Shown: positions 7,116-16,090, numbered from the stretch's first letter. The stretch is 37,776 bases of DNA from JABJAG01 sp038137215 (GCA_038137215.1 JAYQBG010000025.1:1-37776); one strand, 5' to 3'. The notes: generated by a model from the sequence alone, not told the origin. Program-made: numbers and translations.

Positions 7116-8114
7116 TTAGTCCCGCGGCAGCCGCGCTGCGGGATCATCCTGATCGGCTCCGGAGGGCAGGGGCGCATCAGGGTCCCGCGTCCACTCGAGA
7201 ATGTCACGCCAGACGGTCTGCCCCTGCAGGTCCCGCAGCAACATGTGATAGCCGTCTTCATAAACGGCGATCCTGCGCTGGTGTGTGGGCGCGTCCGGGA
7301 GAGCTTCGATCATGCGCCGGGATGCTTCCGGCGGGACGATGTCGTCATGGGCGCCGAACAGAAGCAGCATCGGGGCATCAATCCTTCTGGCGGCTGCGAG
7401 GGCGTCGTCCATCAGATTGACAATGCCCCACATGGCATCGATGCGGGTGTTCTTGATTACCAGCGGGTCGCGCCCCAGGGCCCGCAGCATCTCGACATTG
7501 TCGGACGGGTTCCGCTTGATGCCCTGCCCCGACAGGGACAGCCAGGGCATCGTATGGGCAAAAACCCAGAGGGTGGCGGTCTGATAGGCCGGTATCGTCA
7601 CCCGTCCCCAGACGGCGGGGGCGACGAGGATGAGACCGTCAACATCCAGGGGCGATGTGTCTTGCGCGGTCATCAGCACCGCACCGCCCATGCTTTCGCC
7701 CAGGCCATAGACCGGCAGGCCGGGATAGGTCTGGCCAATGGCCTCGATGGCCCCGCGGGCGTCATCGGCAAGAACCTCGTGGCCCGCCCAGATACCGGTC
7801 TGGTCCGAGGCGCCAAAGCCACGCTGATCATAGGCAAGGGTGGCGATGCCGTGTTTGGCCATCCAGGACCCGAATTCGTCGAAGGCCTGGCTGTAGTCAT
7901 TGAATCCGTGCAGCGCCAGCACCACGCCCCGCGGTGTCGTGTCGGGCAACCAGGCGCGCACCGGCAGTGCGGTGCCGTCGCGGGTGATGTAGTGGGTCTC
8001 GGTCAGTTTTGGTGGCATCGGGTTCTGAACATCGGGGCCGGGGGTCTGAAGGCGCGGTGTGCATGCCACCAGGACGGCGGCTGCAAGCAAGACGAAAAGT
8101 CGCGCCGCGATCAT
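7116..8114 (-). CDS. Lipoprotein alpha/beta hydrolase (monoacylglycerol-lipase-like)
   Basis: 332 residues with a lipoprotein signal peptide: hydrophobic LFVLLAAAVLVAC with the lipobox Cys at about residue 18. The hydrolase domain has LALHGFNDYS, YDQRGFGASD, the nucleophile elbow GESMGG (Ser141), the acid residue in FGAHDDIVPP and a His in GYHMLL, so the triad is complete. The layout resembles the Hydrolase_4 / monoacylglycerol lipase group. It is probably membrane-anchored and acts on lipid esters in the envelope (inference). Its ATG overlaps the stop of the upstream ABC ATPase by 4 bases, indicating translational coupling and a possible shared role in lipid handling. Confidence 0.85.
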   Translation of the reverse strand: MIAARLFVLLAAAVLVACTPRLQTPGPDVQNPMPPKLTETHYITRDGTALPVRAWLPDTTPRGVVLALHGFNDYSQAFDEFGSWMAKHGIATLAYDQRGFGASDQTGIWAGHEVLADDARGAIEAIGQTYPGLPVYGLGESMGGAVLMTAQDTSPLDVDGLILVAPAVWGRVTIPAYQTATLWVFAHTMPWLSLSGQGIKRNPSDNVEMLRALGRDPLVIKNTRIDAMWGIVNLMDDALAAARRIDAPMLLLFGAHDDIVPPEASRRMIEALPDAPTHQRRIAVYEDGYHMLLRDLQGQTVWRDILEWTRDPDAPLPSGADQDDPAARLPRD

Positions 8115-9082
8115 TTGTCGTCCGTGGCCTCGCGCGTCAGCTCCAGGAAAACGTCTTCCAGGTCCGGTTCTTCGGTGGACAGATCGGCAATCGACAAATT
8201 CGCCCGGGACATCGCCGAAAGAATTTCACGCACCTCGGTTTCGCGGGTCCGGTAGCGGAAGGTCAGCGTGTCGGGCCGGGTCAGATCAACATTGAAGCCG
8301 TCCAGTTCCCCGGGCAGGGCCGCCAGCGTCTGATCCAGTGTGATCCGCAATTCCTTGTTGTCGAGACGCTCGACGAGCGCGCGGGTCTCGTCACAGGCAA
8401 TGACCTGGCCGCGATTGATGATCGCGATGCGGTCACACAATTCTTCGGCCTCTTCGAGATAGTGCGTGGTGAGGACCACGGTGGTGCCGTTCGCGTGGAG
8501 TTCCTTGACGAATTCCCAGAGCGAGCGGCGCAGCTCGATATCCACACCGGCGGTCGGCTCGTCGAGTACCAGGACCGGCGGGTTGTGCACCAGCGCCTTG
8601 GCCACGAGGAGCCGGCGCCGCATGCCGCCCGACAGGGAACGCGAATAGGCCTGCGCCTTGTCCGCCAGCCCGACCCGTTCGAGGATTTCCATGGTCCGGC
8701 GTTCGGCGGGCGGGACTCCATAGAAGCCGGCCTGTACCTCGAGCATTTCGTGCGGGGTGAAAAAGGCGTCGAGGTTTAGCTCCTGGGGCACCACGCCGAT
8801 GGCGGCGCGCGCATGGCGGGGTTCCCGGTCGATGTCGAGGCCCCAGACCGACGCCGTGCCGCTGCTTTTGACCACCAGCCCGGCCAGGATGTTGATGAAG
8901 GTGGATTTGCCCGCGCCGTTGGGGCCGAGCAATCCGAAGATCCCGCCGCGCGGTACATCCAGATCGACCGACCGGAGCGCGTGGACCTCGTTTCCCCCAT
9001 CGGCTTTGTAGGTCTTCTCGAGCCCGTGTGCGGAAATCGCATGTTCGGGCAGGTCGGATACGGTGGCAAAGGTCTGGGACAT
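8111..9082 (-). CDS. ABC-2-type transporter ATP-binding protein
   Basis: 323 residues from the ATG at 9082 (MSQTFATV). The ATPase has Walker A GPNGAGKS, signature LSGGMRRRL, Walker B VLVLDEP and the TTHYLEEAEELCD switch region. The C-terminal extension (about 230-323) is typical of drug- or polysaccharide-export ATPases that work with ABC-2 permeases. No permease lies beside it in the window, which is unusual because these pairs are normally adjacent. It is the first gene of a two-gene minus-strand unit with the lipoprotein hydrolase. A longer frame upstream to 9202 lacks family sequence, so I reject that start. Confidence 0.9.
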   Translation of the reverse strand: MSQTFATVSDLPEHAISAHGLEKTYKADGGNEVHALRSVDLDVPRGGIFGLLGPNGAGKSTFINILAGLVVKSSGTASVWGLDIDREPRHARAAIGVVPQELNLDAFFTPHEMLEVQAGFYGVPPAERRTMEILERVGLADKAQAYSRSLSGGMRRRLLVAKALVHNPPVLVLDEPTAGVDIELRRSLWEFVKELHANGTTVVLTTHYLEEAEELCDRIAIINRGQVIACDETRALVERLDNKELRITLDQTLAALPGELDGFNVDLTRPDTLTFRYRTRETEVREILSAMSRANLSIADLSTEEPDLEDVFLELTREATDDK

Positions 9083-9200
9083 ATGTCTGGCGGGGTCCGG
9101 AAGATATTGTCGCGCGAATGCGCTTCGCCTATGTATGGCGTCTATGCCGATGGCACAACCGTCCTCGGTGTTTCCAGCCGACTGCAGGAGTTGATCCGAC

Positions 9201-9380
9201 ATGCAACCGCCCGAGACAATCGAAGTCAGCAGCCGTGAACTCGCCTGCGATGGCGGTGGCGGCGCCCTGGGTCATCCGCGCGTGTTTCTGAACATGGGTG
9301 CCAAGACCGAGATCAACTGCCCCTATTGCGGGCGGTACTTCGTTCTGGCGGCCGACGCGCCCGCCGCTGCCGATCATTGA
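9201..9380 (+). CDS. Small zinc-finger protein, zf-CHCC family
   Basis: A 59-residue protein with SRELACDGGGGALGHPRVFL and CPYCGRYFVL. The Cys-(x)-His-(x)-Cys-x2-Cys arrangement is the zf-CHCC fold, related to the mitochondrial complex I accessory subunit NDUFS6 and common in alphaproteobacteria, where it is annotated only as zinc-finger domain-containing. The ATG at 9201 is preceded by GCAGGAG about 11 bases upstream. Its stop overlaps the likely TTG start of the acetyltransferase (TTGA), so the two are probably co-transcribed. It is divergent from the ABC ATPase. Confidence 0.88.
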   Translation: MQPPETIEVSSRELACDGGGGALGHPRVFLNMGAKTEINCPYCGRYFVLAADAPAAADH

Positions 9381-9940
9381 CGGTTTTGCCGGGGGCGCTG
9401 CCCGCGCCGCTTACGACGGCCCGGATGCAGCTGGTGCCGGTGGGGCGGGAGCTTGCGCGCGCGCTTCTCGGTGACCGGAAAAGCGCAGCACAGCTTGCCG
9501 GTGGCCTGATCCACCGCGATTTTCCCGATTCCGATCTGGCGGCAAAGCTTCCCGCCTTCGCCCAGCGGCTCGACGATGCTGCCAATCCCGCGCTCGGCCA
9601 TACCGCACCGCGCGATCCGGCCGGCTGGGGCCTGTGGCTTTTCCGCTACGATCGCGAACGCATGGTGGTCGGAGCGGCGTCCTTCACCGGCCCGCCCAAT
9701 GCGGCGGGTGAAGTGGAACTGGGTTATCAGATCGTCCCGGCCCATCGCCGCCGCGGGCTGACCGTCGAAGGTTGTCGGGCGCTGATCGACTGGGCCTTCC
9801 ACGACACAGCGACCAGCGCCATCATCGCCGATTGCGGCATCGACAACAATGCTTCGATCCGCACGCTCGAGAAGCTGGGATTTGTTCACGACCGGACGAG
9901 CCGCGAGCGACTATACTGGCACCGCCCGCGCCCGGTTTAG
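9377..9940 (+). CDS. GNAT family N-acetyltransferase
   Basis: 187 residues from a TTG at 9377 that overlaps the zinc-finger stop. The frame is open further upstream, but there it only shadows the zinc-finger gene. GNAT features are VVGAASFTGPPNAAGEVELGY (motif D/A start), the acetyl-CoA loop VPAHRRRGLTVEGCRALIDW, and ADCGIDNNASIRTLEKLGF, with the Asn-x2-Ser-x3-Leu-x2-Lys-x-Gly-Phe pattern of the RimJ/RimL-like branch. The substrate could be a protein N-terminus, an amine or an antibiotic; nothing local decides. The start choice is moderately certain. Confidence 0.82.
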   Translation: MTVLPGALPAPLTTARMQLVPVGRELARALLGDRKSAAQLAGGLIHRDFPDSDLAAKLPAFAQRLDDAANPALGHTAPRDPAGWGLWLFRYDRERMVVGAASFTGPPNAAGEVELGYQIVPAHRRRGLTVEGCRALIDWAFHDTATSAIIADCGIDNNASIRTLEKLGFVHDRTSRERLYWHRPRPV

Positions 9941-9984
9941 GCGCCGGGTCTGCAACAGCGCCCCGCCACGCAGAGAGGGAACCG

Positions 9985-10614
9985 ATGGCCGAGTACACAC
10001 TCTATGCGCATCCGCGCTCAGGAAATTCCTATCGCGTGGCGCTGATGCTGTCCCTGACGGACACGCCCTTCGACTTCGAACTGGTTGATCTGATGGAGGG
10101 CGGCAACCTTGCCCCGGATTTCCAGGCGATCAATCCGCTGGGCAAGGTGCCTGTGCTGCGCCATGGGGAGCTGATCCTGCGCCAGAGCCATGACAGCCTG
10201 CGATATCTGACGGAACAGACCGGCCAGTTCGGCCCCGAGGGATGGGCGGAGGAGGCCAGGATCGGCGACTGGATCGGCTTCGCCATCGACTTCTTCGGTT
10301 ACGGCGTGGCCCGCATGCGGTTCGAGATGAACTTCGGGTCCGGGCGCGGTCCGGTCTATGATTTCTTCAGCAAGGTCGGCGACCGTGGCCTGGGCGTGAT
10401 CGAGGCGCATCTGGCCGAACATGATTGGTTGGCCTGCGCCCGCCCGACCATTGCCGATATCGCGTGTTTTCCCGTTTCGACCTTTATCGGGGATGCCGGT
10501 TACGATCCGGCCGATTTCCCGCATCTGGCGGCCTGGCAGGACCGGTTCCGGGCTTTGCCCAGCTATCGGACCCAGCTTGAACTGATGCCCCACGACAACT
10601 GGCCGCCGAAATGA
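9985..10614 (+). CDS. Glutathione S-transferase (first of a tandem pair)
   Basis: 209 residues. The N-terminal thioredoxin-like domain (about 1-80) has the site SGNSYRVALML, INPLGKVPVL with the cis-proline and LRQSHDSLRYL, where Gln-Ser would bind the glutathione gamma-glutamyl group. The C-terminal all-helical domain (about 90-205) has the usual PTIADIACFP motif. The ATG at 9985 follows AGAGGGA. It overlaps the second transferase by 4 bases, so the pair is co-translated. The paralogues share the plan but differ in the active-site loop. Likely roles are detoxification or stereochemical isomerisation of electrophiles. Confidence 0.9.
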   Translation: MAEYTLYAHPRSGNSYRVALMLSLTDTPFDFELVDLMEGGNLAPDFQAINPLGKVPVLRHGELILRQSHDSLRYLTEQTGQFGPEGWAEEARIGDWIGFAIDFFGYGVARMRFEMNFGSGRGPVYDFFSKVGDRGLGVIEAHLAEHDWLACARPTIADIACFPVSTFIGDAGYDPADFPHLAAWQDRFRALPSYRTQLELMPHDNWPPK

Positions 10615-11249
10615 GTGATTCGAAAATGCGATTGATCGGCCAGAGCCAGTCGATCAACACCCACAAGGTCGCCCTGATGCTGACGATGACGGACACGCCG
10701 TTCGCGTTTGAGGTGATCGACCTGCTTGAGGGTGACCATAAATCGCCGGATTACGAAGGGCAGAACCCCTTCGGGAGAGTCCCCACCCTGTTTGATGGTG
10801 AGATCACCCTCTACCAGACCACCACCATGCTGCGTTACCTCGCGCGCAAGACCGGCCGGTTCGGCTGGGAGGGGGAGTTCGAGGGCTATGCGGTCGAGAA
10901 CTGGTTCGGATTTTCCAGCGACTATTTCTCGGCAGGCCTGGCCCGGCTGCGCTTCATCAACCGGTTTCTCGGCGGAGAGCCGGTGGCGATCAAGGACCAC
11001 TATCGCCCGAACATGCTGCGCGGCCTCGATCTGCTCGACCGTCATTTGCGTGAGCATGACTGGCTCGCTCTCGACCGGCCGACCATCGCCGAGTTTGTGG
11101 TGCACCCCATGGTCTATGTCTGGCCCGATGCAGAGGTCGATATCGCCGACTGGCCGGCCATCGGCCCCTGGCTGGAACGCTTTCAGGCGCTGCCCGGATG
11201 GCGGGAGCCCGAGGCCATGTTGCTGGAGATGATGGCCGGGGATTCCTGA
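10611..11249 (+). CDS. Glutathione S-transferase (second of a tandem pair)
   Basis: 212 residues, clearly paralogous to the gene before it: THKVALMLTMTDTPFAFEVI matches SYRVALMLSLTDTPFDFELV, and QNPFGRVPTL matches INPLGKVPVL. The glutathione-binding position is LYQTTTML here against LRQSHDSL in the first copy, and Asn-Thr-His replaces the Asn-Ser-Tyr active-site region, so ligand use has probably changed after duplication. The C-terminal helical domain has EHDWLALDRPTIAEF. Start and stop overlap (ATGA) links it to the first gene. The physiological substrate is unknown. Confidence 0.9.
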   Translation: MSDSKMRLIGQSQSINTHKVALMLTMTDTPFAFEVIDLLEGDHKSPDYEGQNPFGRVPTLFDGEITLYQTTTMLRYLARKTGRFGWEGEFEGYAVENWFGFSSDYFSAGLARLRFINRFLGGEPVAIKDHYRPNMLRGLDLLDRHLREHDWLALDRPTIAEFVVHPMVYVWPDAEVDIADWPAIGPWLERFQALPGWREPEAMLLEMMAGDS

Positions 11250-11295
11250 TCATCGCGTAGGTAATTCGTTAACGCACCTGTGTCAGGTTCCCGGC

Positions 11296-11748
11296 ATGGG
11301 TATGATTCACAAACACCGGGGCGACCCGGCAGGCGGCGATCCGTTCCTGGAGGATTTCTTCCGGGACATGTCGCCCACGCTTGCCCGCAGCTTCACCGAT
11401 GAGCAGCTGCGCGCGATCAAGATGAACTTTGCCGCACGTGAACGTGGCTCCGATACCGTCGATCTGCGTTTCTCGGTGCCGCTTCTGCGCCGCTATGTGG
11501 TGCTGCTGATCGGGCGTGAGCGCCGGACCGCACGCCGCCGGCGTCAGGATCGCAAGTTCCATCCGATGGCAACCCTGGGGAACGCGTTTGCGATCTGCGT
11601 ACTGCTGCTGGTGTTGTCCGTGCCCATGTTCATTGTGGGCTACGGCTTCAAATCCTATTTCGGGATCGACCTGATGCAGATCGGCGGGGTGCACACGGCA
11701 GTCGAGGATGCGCGCCAGAGCCTCGTCACGATGATCAAGGGGATGTAA
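11296..11748 (+). CDS. Hypothetical membrane protein with one transmembrane helix
   Basis: 150 residues from ATG 11296. The N-terminal half is soluble, with FTDEQLRAIKMNFAARERGS and VDLRFSVPLLRRYVVLLIG. A strongly basic RRTARRRRQDRKF then precedes a single membrane helix (about 97-117, AICVLLLVLSVPMFIVGYGF), giving an N-in topology by the positive-inside rule. I do not recognise a named domain; similar short proteins occur in other alphaproteobacteria. It stands alone, between the second glutathione S-transferase and a convergent DUF2628-type gene 22 bases away. Function unknown. Confidence 0.72.
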   Translation: MGMIHKHRGDPAGGDPFLEDFFRDMSPTLARSFTDEQLRAIKMNFAARERGSDTVDLRFSVPLLRRYVVLLIGRERRTARRRRQDRKFHPMATLGNAFAICVLLLVLSVPMFIVGYGFKSYFGIDLMQIGGVHTAVEDARQSLVTMIKGM

Positions 11749-11770
11749 GCGGCCGCAAAATCCGGCCGCC

Positions 11771-12340
11771 TCAGACCAGTCCCGGCGCAACAAACTTCAG
11801 CACGATACTGGCAACGCCCAACAGCGTGATGGCTGCACCCAGCACGCCGCCCATGATCGAGACACCGCCTGCGGTCTGAAGAAAGGCGCTGCGCTCCGCC
11901 CCGGTGAGTTCCAGTGCGTCGGCTTTGGCGATCTTTGTTTTCATATGCGGATAATAGAAGCGGTAGCTGTACATGGCGACGGTCACCGCGATGGCGGCCC
12001 CCATGAAAGTCGCGTCCGCGTCGGGGAACATCACAACAAAACCGACGGCAATCGCCAGAAAGGCGGTCGCCCAGAGGTAGAGCTTCCGATAGAGAAGCCA
12101 GGCATAGGGCAGGAAGAACGCGACCCAGTTCCAGCCGCGCAGGTTGCGGTCGATCTGACGTTGCAGGCGAAAGCGGTCCCGGCTTCCGACCGTATCGAGC
12201 TGGTCTTCCATGGCCGGATCGATGGTCAGAAACCGCTCGAGAATCTTCGGCGCATTGGGGCCCACAAAGTCGTGGATGTCCTGCACGCGCTGGGTCGGTG
12301 CCCGGTTGTCGGGTGCAGCGCTCCTAGCCTCGTCCGTCAT
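11771..12340 (-). CDS. DUF2628-like membrane protein
   Basis: 189 residues from the ATG at 12338-12340. The middle part GWNWVAFFLPYAWLLYRKLY matches the DUF2628 signature (WNWxAFFxxxxWLLYRK), followed by three likely membrane segments (about 93-110, 113-132 and 160-185), with a basic cytoplasmic loop before the last. The polar N-terminus (about 1-75) is probably cytoplasmic. The frame extends upstream to 12928, but that part is antisense to polA and is rejected. It is divergent from polA with about 90 bases between starts. No function is known for this family. Confidence 0.75.
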   Translation of the reverse strand: MTDEARSAAPDNRAPTQRVQDIHDFVGPNAPKILERFLTIDPAMEDQLDTVGSRDRFRLQRQIDRNLRGWNWVAFFLPYAWLLYRKLYLWATAFLAIAVGFVVMFPDADATFMGAAIAVTVAMYSYRFYYPHMKTKIAKADALELTGAERSAFLQTAGGVSIMGGVLGAAITLLGVASIVLKFVAPGLV

Positions 12341-12430
12341 GTCGGTTCTCTCTGTTTGCCGTCTCGCAAAAATTCTGTCCTGTGGACAGGCGTGCTGTTT
12401 GGCGTATGAATTTTGCGGTAAACCTAGAGC

Positions 12431-15298
12431 ATGGCTGCTTCGAAAAAAACCAATGGCAAAAGCGGTGACGATGTCCCCGCACGCCTCTATCTGATCGACG
12501 GCTCCGGTTTCATATTCCGGGCCTTTCATTCCAGCCCGCTGGATGCGTTTCGTCGGTCCGACGGTGTCTATACCAACGCCGTCAATGGCTACTGCTCGAT
12601 GTTGATGAAGATGATCGACCGGGCCCGCGACGACGGCGCCTATGACTATATGGCCGTGATCTTCGACGCCGCCCGCAAGAATTACCGCAACGATATCTAC
12701 CCCGAATACAAGGCCAACCGGGACGAGCCGCCCGAAGAGTTGCGCCCGCAATTCGGATTGATCCGCGAGGCGACCGTGGCCTTCGGCCTGCCCTCGATTG
12801 AGCTGGAAGGCTATGAGGCCGACGATCTGATCGCCACCTATGCCCGCGAAGCCGAAGCCAAGGGGATCGAGACCATCGTGGTCTCCTCGGACAAGGACCT
12901 GATGCAGCTGGTGCGCGAGCATGTCCATATGTTCGACCCCATGAAAGATCAGGTGATCGGCCCGGACGAGGTGATGGCCAAGTTCGGGGTCACGCCCGAC
13001 AAGGTGGTCGATGTGCAGTCACTCGCCGGGGATTCCACCGACAACGTGCCTGGTGTGCCGGGGATCGGTGTGAAGACCGCGGCCTTGTTGCTCGACGAGT
13101 ACGGCGATCTCGACACGCTGCTCGAGCGGGCCGGGGAGATCAAACAGAACAAGCGGCGCGAGAACCTGATCGAGTTTGCCGATCTGGCGCGGGTCAGCCG
13201 CGAACTGGTGCGCCTGAAGGACGACGTGGAGACCGATCACAAGGTCGAGGATTTTGCCCTGAAGGACCCGGATCCGGCGACGGTGATGGACTTCCTCAAG
13301 GCGATGGAATTCCGCACCCTGACCGCGCGGGTGGAAAGCCGTTTCGTGGCCGAAGGGCTGATGACCGAAAGCGAGACCGCCGCAGGTGCGCCGGCCGAAG
13401 CGCCCGTCGATGCCAGCTACGAACTGGTGCAGGACGAAGAGTCTCTTGCGACATGGATCGACGCGGCGCGCGATGCCGGCTTCGTCGCCTTCGACACCGA
13501 GACCACCTCGCTCAACGCCATGCGTGCCCAGCTGGCCGGGTTCTCGCTCTCCGTGGTGCCGGGTCAGGCCTGCTATGTGCCGGTTGGCCATGTGGAGACG
13601 GTCTCGGATGAGCTCGATCTCGGCGGTGACGACAAGGGCGGTAGCGGCGCCCTGAAGCAGGTGGATATGGTTGCCGCGCTGACCGTGCTGAAGGACCTTC
13701 TGGAAGACCCGTCGGTGCTCAAGGTTGCCCACAATGCGAAATACGACCTGCTGGTGCTGCGCCGGGCTATGGGGAAGCACCTGCCCGACGAAGCGCCGCT
13801 CGCCCCGGTCGCCATCGATGATTCGATGCTGATGTCCTATGTGCTTGATGCCGGGCGCAACAAGCACGGGCTGGACGATCTGTCGTTCCGCCACCTCGAG
13901 CATGAAAACATCAAGTTCGAAACCGTGGCCGGGAAGGGCAAGAAACAGATTTCCTTTGCGGAAGTGAGCCTGGAGGCCGCCCTCGACTACGCCGCAGAAG
14001 ACGCGGACATGACCGGGCGGCTGCATGCCCTGTTCAAACGCCGCCTTGTCGGTGAGCGCATGGCAACGGTCTATGAGACCATCGAGCGGCCGCTCATCGA
14101 GGTGATCGTCGGGATGGAGCGCGCGGGCATCCGGGCCGATGCTGAAACCCTGAAAGACCTGTCGAAAGATTTCGCCAAACGCATGGCGGAGCTGGAGATC
14201 AAGGCCCACGAACTGGCCGGCGAAGAGTTCAATGTCGGCTCGCCCAAGCAGCTCGGGGAGATCCTCTTCGACAAGCTGGGCCTAGAGGGCGGCAAGAAGG
14301 GTAAGACCGGCGCCTATACCACTTCGGCCGATGTGCTCGAGGGTCTGGCTGCCGAAGGCCACGAACTGCCCCAGACGGTGCTCGCCTGGCGGCAGGTTCA
14401 GAAGCTCAAATCCACCTATGCCGATGCGCTGGTGGAGCAGATCAACCCGGACACCGGACGCGTACATACGGCGTACGGCATGGCCATCGCTCAGACCGGG
14501 CGATTGTCCTCGAATGATCCGAACCTGCAGAACATCCCTGTACGTACAGAAGAAGGCCGGAAAATCCGCGCCGCCTTCATGGCAGATACGGGCAACAAGC
14601 TGGTCAGTCTCGACTATTCCCAGATCGAGTTGCGGGTGGTCGCCCATGTGGCGGGCGAGAACGCCCTGATCGAGGCCTTTCAGGACGGGCAGGACATTCA
14701 CGCCATGACCGCCAGCCAGGTCTTCGGTGTGCCCATCGAGGGCATGAACCCGATGCTGCGGCGGAACGCCAAGGCGATCAATTTCGGCATCATCTACGGG
14801 ATTTCCGCCTTCGGACTGGCCAACAATCTCGGCATCGCCCGGGACGAGGCGCGAGACTATATCGCCGCCTATTTCGACCGCTACCCGGCGATCAAGCGCT
14901 ATATGGACGACACCCGCGAGGAGGCCAAGGAGGCCGGCCATGTGGATACGATCTTCGGGCGGCGCATCCATCTGAGCGGCATCAAGGACAAGAACCAGGC
15001 GGTGCGCGGTTTTGCTGAGCGTCAGGCGATCAACGCGCCGATCCAGGGCGCGGCCGCCGACATCATCAAACGCGCGATGATCCGGGTGCCCGGCGCGCTT
15101 GAGAAGCACGGTTTCACATCAAGGATGCTCCTGCAGGTCCACGATGAACTTCTGTTCGAAGCGCCGGAGGGTGAGGTCGATGACCTGATCGCGGCGATGC
15201 GCGACGTCATGGAAAACGCCGCCGCCCCCGCGGTGAACATGTCCGTGCCGCTGGTGGCGGACGCCGGCGTCGGCGACACCTGGAACGAGGCGCATTAG
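12431..15298 (+). CDS. polA: DNA polymerase I
   Basis: 955 residues, normal length. Domains in order: 5'-3' exonuclease (about 15-300; YLIDGSGFIFRAFH, SSDKDLMQL, GDSTDNVPGVPGIG helix-hairpin-helix), a DnaQ-like 3'-5' proofreading domain (about 320-560; FDTETTSLN and DYAAEDADMTGRL retain the acidic metal ligands, so proofreading should be active), and the family A polymerase (about 590-955) with motif A DYSQIELR near residue 727, motif B RRNAKAINFGIIYG and motif C QVHDELLF near residue 902. It fills gaps in excision repair and matures Okazaki fragments. The ATG at 12431 is consistent with family alignments, though no strong ribosome binding site is seen. Confidence 0.97.
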   Translation: MAASKKTNGKSGDDVPARLYLIDGSGFIFRAFHSSPLDAFRRSDGVYTNAVNGYCSMLMKMIDRARDDGAYDYMAVIFDAARKNYRNDIYPEYKANRDEPPEELRPQFGLIREATVAFGLPSIELEGYEADDLIATYAREAEAKGIETIVVSSDKDLMQLVREHVHMFDPMKDQVIGPDEVMAKFGVTPDKVVDVQSLAGDSTDNVPGVPGIGVKTAALLLDEYGDLDTLLERAGEIKQNKRRENLIEFADLARVSRELVRLKDDVETDHKVEDFALKDPDPATVMDFLKAMEFRTLTARVESRFVAEGLMTESETAAGAPAEAPVDASYELVQDEESLATWIDAARDAGFVAFDTETTSLNAMRAQLAGFSLSVVPGQACYVPVGHVETVSDELDLGGDDKGGSGALKQVDMVAALTVLKDLLEDPSVLKVAHNAKYDLLVLRRAMGKHLPDEAPLAPVAIDDSMLMSYVLDAGRNKHGLDDLSFRHLEHENIKFETVAGKGKKQISFAEVSLEAALDYAAEDADMTGRLHALFKRRLVGERMATVYETIERPLIEVIVGMERAGIRADAETLKDLSKDFAKRMAELEIKAHELAGEEFNVGSPKQLGEILFDKLGLEGGKKGKTGAYTTSADVLEGLAAEGHELPQTVLAWRQVQKLKSTYADALVEQINPDTGRVHTAYGMAIAQTGRLSSNDPNLQNIPVRTEEGRKIRAAFMADTGNKLVSLDYSQIELRVVAHVAGENALIEAFQDGQDIHAMTASQVFGVPIEGMNPMLRRNAKAINFGIIYGISAFGLANNLGIARDEARDYIAAYFDRYPAIKRYMDDTREEAKEAGHVDTIFGRRIHLSGIKDKNQAVRGFAERQAINAPIQGAAADIIKRAMIRVPGALEKHGFTSRMLLQVHDELLFEAPEGEVDDLIAAMRDVMENAAAPAVNMSVPLVADAGVGDTWNEAH

Positions 15299-15385
15299 GG
15301 CGCTTTCACACCTCTCCAACGTCAACGGCCGCACCGGAAACCGATGCGACTGTTTTACTGTCCCGTCGTGAGGGACGACGAGAGG

Positions 15386-16090
15386 TCAGCGTTGTGCGAG
15401 GACGGTGATGCTTTTGCCCAGGCGCAGGAAGCGGGTCTAGCCGGCGGCATCGTCAACGCCTTCATTGTCGGTTACCGCATAGATCTGCCCATCGGACGCG
15501 ATGGTCAGGCCTTCGAGCTTGTCGAGGGTCCAGCCGCCGGTGCCTGCCAGGTTTGGCAGCAGATCGCGCGCCAGGCGCTTGCTAACCACCGGAGCGGTCT
15601 CCCCAGCCGGTGCTGGGGTCACGCCGTCGAGCGAGAAGGTGTAGAGCCGCTTGATGGCGGCGTTCGGCCCGCCCTGGTTGTCGCGCTCGATGACCATAAA
15701 CTCGTCATCGGTAACGGCCACGATCTCGCTGAGACCAACCCAGCCACCGGCCGAGGATTCCGGCGCATCGAGCGGATAGTGGACAAAACCCCAGCTGCCG
15801 TTGGCCGGCGTGTAGACCCCGATACGGACCGTGCCCTCGGGGTCGTCGTTCTACTCCCGCTAGATGGCAACATAGACCCGCTCGTCAGCTCCGCTGCCGG
15901 TGGTGGTGACGCCTTCATGGCCGTGGCGCTTGGCTTCACGCGCGACCGCGTCGGTCAGGCTGCCTTGGGGGTCGGTGTCGATCAGGGCAACAGGCCCGGC
16001 GCCGGCGTGCTCGGAGGCAACGGCGATGTGGCCCGCGAGAGTGGTTTTCCCGGAGCCGCCTTTCTGGGATGTGAGCGCGAGGATGTGCAT
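15386..16090 (-). pseudogene. Chimeric pseudogene: ParA N-terminus joined in frame to a phytase-like esterase C-terminus
   Basis: The minus-strand frame starts at ATG 16090 with a ParA/MinD-type N-terminus: MHILALTSQKGGSGKTTLAG (deviant Walker A) and ALIDTDPQGSL. At about 15955 it passes without a frame break into sequence of a different family, the 'esterase-like activity of phytase' domain: KRHGHEGVTTTGSGADERVYVAI, then NDDPEGTVRIGVYTP, GGWVGLSEIVAV, VIERDNQGGPNAAIKRLY, LEGLTIASDGQIYAVTDNEG and FLRLGK. The frame is interrupted by three TAG codons, at 15860, 15848 and 15437. They stand where Gln, Trp and Glu would fit the family (each one base away), and the frame ends at TGA 15386. Most of ParA and the front of the esterase are missing. 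Deletion fusion followed by decay is the simplest reading. Confidence 0.75.

Noticed and set aside
12341..12928. Long 5' extension of the DUF2628 ORF
   Set aside because: Antisense to the 5'-exonuclease part of polA, with no matching family sequence upstream of 12340.
15437..15862. Amber codon recoding (pyrrolysine or suppression) in the chimera
   Set aside because: TAG is used as a normal stop by hldE, msrB, the cupin, the 3-hydroxyacid dehydrogenase, the fusion protein and tesA, and the gene is already truncated; pseudogene decay is simpler.
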